Assembly (NCBI GenBank): GCA_037349105.1
Contig: JAYJMM010000100.1
Coordinates: 2,505,001 to 2,569,000, forward strand
Direction: 5' to 3'
Length of the DNA stretch: 64,000 nucleotides
Source of the DNA: Limnomonas spitsbergensis
Taxonomy: Eukaryota; Chlorophyta; Chlorophyceae; Chlamydomonadales
Position 1 is the stretch's first letter. Each line of letters begins with the position of its first letter. The position numbers and the translations under genes are program-made. The notes under the pieces are model-generated. The model worked only from the letters and a program-made list of their open reading frames with translations. It ran no database searches and had not been told where the DNA came from. Shown here in pieces: positions 62,201-64,000 of this stretch.

Positions 62201-62998
62201 TTGGGACTGGCGGGGCCGCCTTAGCCCTGAGCCGCCCTAGTGCCTTCTCCAGCGGCTCGTCCTTGGGCCTGTAGGGACATGAGGGTTTAGGGTTTAGCGT
62301 TTAGGGTTCTCCAGCGGCTCGTCCTTGGGCCTGTAGGAACATGAGGGAGGAGATGAGGAGCAGGCATGACAGAGGCTAAGGGGAGCAGCCAGCAAATGAG
62401 ATAGAGGCTGAGGGGGGCAGCAAGCACATGCGGGAGGGAAGTGACGGCCTGAGGGGCTGAGGGAGGGGGCTGAGTAGATGAGGGGCTGAGGGGCAGCTAG
62501 CAAATAGGGGCTGCAGTGACGAGAAGCCGAAGCTGAGGGACAACCAGGAGTTTAAGGAGGGGCTTAGGGGCTTATGGTTGATGGGCTTAAGGGTTCATGG
62601 GTTTGGGGTCAAGGAGCTTAGGGTTAAGAGGCTTAGGCGCTTGGGGCTTAAGGGGTTGAGGGGCTTACAGGCAGCCACACAAGTGAAATACATCACAGTA
62701 ATCGTGCTTTAGACAGCAAAGGCGGCTCTTGCTGATTGAAGCCATGCACCCTGCCTGTCAGTGTCAGGATGACTGTGTAAACCCGTAGCCTTAACCGCTT
62801 GAGTTTCTGCGCCTGGCCTGCTGGCGTCAGGACCGTTGAGAATGTGTTGTGGGTGAAGGGTTAGGGGTCAGGGGTTAGGGTTAGGGGTTAAAAGAAGGGG
62901 CTACCCCTACACCCTCACCGATTTAGGTTCTGCGCTTTGCCTGCCAGCGTCAGGAAGACGCAGAGCTTGTCATCTCCAGGCACATCGCGCACAGTTGC
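38293..62998 (-). CDS. PDE12: PDE12-type 2',5'-phosphodiesterase / poly(A) deadenylase (5' exon beyond window)
   Basis: Exonuclease-endonuclease-phosphatase protein matching animal and plant PDE12, which degrades 2',5'-oligoadenylate and poly(A) tails, usually in mitochondria. Exons in transcript order: 62998-62919, 62268-62201, 60931-60802, 59112-59004, 57043-56990, 55989-55935, 55198-54896, 48524-48382, 48203-48044, 46306-46182, 44333-44177, 42911-42645, 42258-42176, 41227-41035, 40493-40382, 39936-39873, 38403-38293. They sum to 2214 nt, phases all consistent. N-terminal blocks: VRDVPGDDKLCVFLTLAGK, DEPLEKALGRLRAKA, NAEAWAAGRMLQVG, TAFQWLKRKPG, YTPSEDDLGYTLRVECTP. Catalytic blocks: RVVSYNILADQYA, PDVACLQEVD (metal Glu), VKEGSATFWRASRF, LCIVNTHLFYHP, FCGDLNS, PFSNYTSGYKALLDYVW and PSDHLAV (catalytic His). 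The 737 aa seen should lack only the first residues and any targeting peptide. Two Ala/Gly-rich inserts are present. Introns make up over 90 % of the span. Confidence 0.92.
38404..38665. repeat. Copy of PDE12 last exon start and a short tandem repeat
   Basis: 38590-38650, minus strand, reads VATVRMSSSEEIGSFHP, a copy of VATVRMPSEEEIGSFIP. Between copy and exon lie about five units of TAATGACCATGCGTGGCTCA (38425-38565). Confidence 0.85.
39640..39872. repeat. Four copies of PDE12 exon 16 donor edge
   Basis: Units of about 60 bp carry TCAATGCGATCTGGGTCACT, the exon end DYVWSDPDRIE with its GTGAGGG donor. They lie just downstream of the true exon on the minus strand. They are nearly identical to each other, so recent. 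Confidence 0.88.
40535..40655. repeat. Two copies of PDE12 exon 15 acceptor edge
   Basis: The true edge reads GAATGTGGCCGAGCTGTATC on the plus strand. Copies GAATGTGGCCGAGCTACATT (40555) and AAATGGCCGAGCTGCATCGG (40629) lie upstream on the minus strand. Confidence 0.82.
41335..41660. repeat. About 60-bp repeat with TAGCTGAGGTGTAGCTG
   Basis: Five to six units of TAGCTGAGGTGTAGCTGAAG followed by CACCCTATGGGCCG. Related TAGCTGAA DNA occurs at 22280-22870 and 44765-44850, suggesting a dispersed origin. It lies in PDE12 intron 13. Confidence 0.88.
41840..42080. repeat. Three copies of PDE12 exon 14 start
   Basis: Minus-strand readings GVQEKEEGMDGLALQPEP, GVQEKEEAEEESKSLQTEP and SQEEDSKDQQALESEQ resemble the true VQEEEDGSEEQQASAPKP at 41227. 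They are acceptor-side copies. Confidence 0.75.
42360..42644. repeat. GTGCAACACC array at PDE12 exon 12 donor
   Basis: A degenerate repeat of CATGCAACACCCCG and CCCGGGAATGCAACACC runs from the exon 12 donor. The donor flank itself is TTGCAACACCTCTCACCGGG, so the array appears grown from it. Confidence 0.7.
43040..43805. repeat. Five copies of PDE12 exon 12 start
   Basis: Minus-strand copies at about 43075, 43195, 43335, 43490 and 43800 read NLCTVNTHLFYQPRCN, NICIVAPVLPT, NLCIDDRHIFDHPYAPH, NLSIINTHLFYHPYVH and LRVVNMLLFRLPHPPH. The true exon reads NLCIVNTHLFYHPYAPH. The catalytic NTH motif is kept in two copies. Confidence 0.9.
44060..44115 (-). repeat. Copy of PDE12 exon 11 core
   Basis: Minus strand reads VARVAILALNPAA, a copy of VAQVTILASNPAA of the true exon at 44333-44177, downstream on that strand. 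Confidence 0.8.
44345..44600. repeat. GTGTGAGAGA-type degenerate repeat
   Basis: Purine-rich degenerate repeat on GTGTG(A/G)GAGAAAGG, upstream of exon 11 on the minus strand. Confidence 0.75.
45380..46110. repeat. CCTCCCCCATCACCCCT array and three copies of PDE12 exon 10 end
   Basis: 45385-45720 is a C-rich degenerate array. Minus-strand copies of exon 10 at 46035-46110 (ASRFAEVARPNVLLRDVFRE), 45890-45965 (VARRDVLSRDVFRE) and 45740-45800 (CRFVEVARRDMLLREV) follow the true exon (ASRFVEVARRDVLLRDVFRE). Two carry in-frame stops. Confidence 0.9.
46390..48043. repeat. 72-bp satellite, about 23 copies
   Basis: Near-identical 72-bp units contain GGTCGCTCAGGTCAGTAAAC and CACCCAGGCATGCATG. Variation is mainly GTACGTAAAC, GTACGTTAAC or GTCAGTAAAC. 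The array abuts the exon 9 donor at 48043, whose flank CACCCACGCACGCACCCCTG resembles the unit end. Confidence 0.95.
48210..48300 (-). repeat. Copy of PDE12 exon 9
   Basis: Minus strand reads LLEYCKQLVVAELAQYN, a copy of PEYRKQLVVAELAQYN of the true exon at 48203-48044, directly upstream. Confidence 0.88.
48580..48835. repeat. Three copies of PDE12 exon 8 start
   Basis: The true edge (ATGGCAGACGGGGAGGGCCC, then CACCTCTATAACACCTGCGG) is repeated at about 48590, 48690 and 48790, for example GAAGCAGCAGACGGGGCGGG followed by CCCAACATCCACAACCCC. Confidence 0.85.
48905..54540. repeat. 28-bp satellite, about 200 copies, G-rich on the transcript strand
   Basis: Unit built on CCTAAATGCCCCTTTCCCCC plus CACCCCTC. 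On the PDE12 coding strand every unit has four G-runs and one CATTTAGGGA, so it holds the plant telomere heptamer TTTAGGG. Higher-order copying is visible: ACCCCTGCTTTCCTAAATGC occurs at 52541 and again at 54108, 1567 bp apart. Further large blocks repeat at shifts of 779 bp (49910/50689) and 3456 bp (49578/53034). All open frames here are artefacts. Confidence 0.97.
55200..55545. repeat. GCATGGGGTT degenerate repeat
   Basis: Degenerate GCATGGGGTTGCATGGGG array immediately upstream of PDE12 exon 7 on the minus strand. Confidence 0.85.
55660..55760 (-). repeat. Decayed full copy of PDE12 exon 6
   Basis: One minus-strand frame reads LGAAWAFRWPRYKP, related to NGATAFQWLKRKP of exon 6 (55989-55935). 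Including it as an exon would break the exon 6/exon 7 phase match, so it is called a copy. Confidence 0.65.
56010..56245. repeat. 70-bp repeat carrying PDE12 exon 6 acceptor
   Basis: Three to four near-identical units contain GACCTGCAGGGCAATCAGGG (acceptor edge of the exon at 55989) and CCAACCCTAAACCTGTAACC. Confidence 0.92.
56635..57160. repeat. Copies of PDE12 exon 5 on both sides
   Basis: The true exon (57043-56990) ends VGHTILAMPQ with donor GTGAGAG. Downstream copies at about 56865, 56745 and 56640 repeat CATTCTGATGGG/GGCCATACC-type edges. The upstream copy at 57095-57150 reads LNLAIVGHTILAML. Confidence 0.78.
57620..58940. repeat. Twelve copies of PDE12 exon 4 donor edge
   Basis: The true edge reads LFDIVYNPPTIDK plus GTAGCGG at 59003. 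Copies at about 58905, 58790, 58685, 58565, 58445, 58325, 58205, 58085, 57970, 57855, 57735 and 57645 read FDMVYSLSTVVM-like or VVYIPLTMDK. Seven form a regular 120-bp array (57960-58740) that creates long artefactual open frames. Confidence 0.92.
59090..60600. repeat. 21-bp repeat with a 420-bp tandem duplication
   Basis: Degenerate 21-bp units on GGTCCAGGGTTAAGGGACCG. Within it 59642-60061 is repeated at 60062-60481, almost without difference at an exact 420-bp shift. It lies in PDE12 intron 3. Confidence 0.95.
60940..61330. repeat. Copy of PDE12 exon 3 start and TTTAGGG-like DNA
   Basis: Minus strand 61150-61095 reads ELYKHSRKGAPATCPT, related to RDKRSRKVGPPGQSS of exon 3. Many GGGTGTAGGGTTTAGGG-like stretches fill 60955-61080 and 61245-61300. 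Confidence 0.72.
61420..62200. repeat. 91-bp array of PDE12 exon 2 donor edge
   Basis: The true edge codes LRAKAAPPVP with donor GTGAGTG. Six near-identical 91-bp units (61628-62160) and two older ones carry CTCACTTGGGAATGGCGGTA, i.e. the exon end and a kept GTGAGAG donor. They read VKAKVVPPFPS-like. Confidence 0.92.
62285..62345 (-). repeat. Copy of PDE12 exon 2 start
   Basis: 62305-62335 on the minus strand reads RPKDEPLEN with the same CTACAG acceptor as the true RPKDEPLEK exon at 62268. Confidence 0.88.
62346..62918. repeat. PDE12 intron 1 with copies of exon 1 end
   Basis: Minus strand 62835-62790 reads VLTPAGQAQKLKR and 62780-62735 reads VILTLTGRVHGFNQ, both from VFLTLAGKAQNLNR of the exon at 62919. 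The rest is GGGGCTTAGGG-like degenerate DNA. Confidence 0.8.
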
Positions 62999-63009
62999 CT
63001 GTGAGTCAG

Positions 63010-64000
63010 CGGGGGGTGGGGCGCATGTGTGGGCGGGGAGCAGGGATATCGCGCACAGTTGTCTGTGAGTCAGCGAAGAGCAGGGCATGTGTGAGCATCG
63101 AGCGGAGGTGGCGGGACGCATGTGTGGGCGGGGAATATGACGCGCACTGTTGCCAGTGAGTGAGCATGGCGCGGAGGTGGCGGGGCGCATGTGTGGGCGG
63201 GGAACAGGGAACAGGGAACAGGGAGCATAACTCACACCGTTGCCTATTTATGAGCATGGAGCAGGGGCATGTGTGGGCGGGGAACAGGGAACAGGGAGCA
63301 TAACTCACACCGTTGCCTATTTATGAGCATGGAGCAGGGGCATGTGTGGGCGGGGAACAGGGAGCAAGGAGCATAACTCACACCGTTGCCTATTTGTGAG
63401 CATGGAGCAGGGGCATGTGTGGGCGGGGAACAGGGAACAGGGAGCATAACTCACACCGTTGCCTATTTATGAGCATGGAGCAGGGGCATGTGTGGGCGGG
63501 GAACAGGGAACAGGGAACAGGGAGCATAACTCACACCGTTGCCTATTTATGAGCATGGAGCAGGGGCATGTGTGGGCGGGGAACAGGGAACAGGGAGCAT
63601 AACTCACACCGTTGCCTATTTATGAGCATGGAGCAGGGGCATGTGTGGGCGGGGAACAGGGAGCAAGGAGCATAACTCACACCGTTGCCTATTTATGAGC
63701 ATGGAGCAGGGGCATGTGTGGGCGGGGAACAGGGAACAGGGAGCATAACTCACACCGTTGCCTATTTATGAGCATGGAGCAGGGGCATGTGTGGGCGGGG
63801 AACAGGGAACAGGGAACAGGGAGCATAACTCACACCGTTGCCTATTTATGAGCATGGAGCAGGGGCATGTGTGGGCGGGGAACAGGGAACAGGGAGCATA
63901 ACTCACACCGTTGCCTATTTATGAGCATGGAGCAGGGGCATGTGTGGGCGGGGAACAGGGAACAGGGAACAGGGAGCATAACTCACACCGTTGCCTATTT
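63010..64000. repeat. Array of PDE12 first visible exon acceptor edge
   Basis: Units of about 75-90 bp carry CACACCGTTGCCTATTTATG with GGGGCATGTGTGGGCGGGGA. The first units next to the exon (GCGCACAGTTGTCTGTGAGT) match its acceptor CGCACAGTTGCCTGTGAGT. Later units have drifted and become uniform. The array continues past the right edge. Confidence 0.92.

Overview
This is nuclear DNA of an intron-rich eukaryote, most likely a chlorophyte green alga (inference). The signs are plant-type TTTAGGG motifs scattered through the introns, GTGAG/GTGCG donors with TGCAG acceptors, CAG/GCA-rich coding inserts, a GyrA with an N-terminal presequence-like exon, and a plant-like purple acid phosphatase. I see no rRNA, tRNA, CRISPR array or bacterial operon.

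Five protein genes could be assembled from exons with matching splice phases. (1) 529-7174, minus: 5' two thirds of the breakage-reunion domain of DNA gyrase subunit A, six exons, running off the left edge. (2) 8196-15989, plus, divergent from gyrA: a glutamyl-Q-tRNA(Asp) synthetase-like protein, six exons, 588 aa, with a glutamine-rich insert of about 255 aa. (3) 20985-33559, plus: a purple acid phosphatase, 13 exons, 654 aa, all five metal-ligand blocks present. (4) 34410-35584, plus: a short ankyrin-repeat protein, two exons. (5) 38293-62998, minus: a PDE12-type 2',5'-phosphodiesterase/deadenylase, 17 exons over 24.7 kb, 737 aa seen, first exon beyond the right edge. The 16.2-20.9 kb and 35.6-38.3 kb gaps hold a decayed non-LTR retrotransposon and dispersed repeats.

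The striking feature is how the introns are built. Nearly every exon of genes 1, 2, 3 and 5 is flanked by tandem, decaying copies of its own edge: acceptor plus exon start upstream, or exon end plus donor downstream. Many copies keep the splice-site dinucleotides but carry stops or frameshifts. Several arrays have grown into satellites: 28 bp x about 200, 72 bp x about 23, 18 bp x about 91, 120 bp x 7, 91 bp x 6, 22 bp x about 19. The stop-codon ends of the phosphatase and PDE12 genes are copied in the same way. Exon-edge tandem amplification as the main source of intron growth, leaving ladders of decoy splice sites, is the best candidate for something undescribed here.

Most long open frames in the window lie inside satellites and are not genes. 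Exon borders were assigned by eye from protein-family motifs, phase agreement and GT/AG sites. No alignment or transcript data were available.
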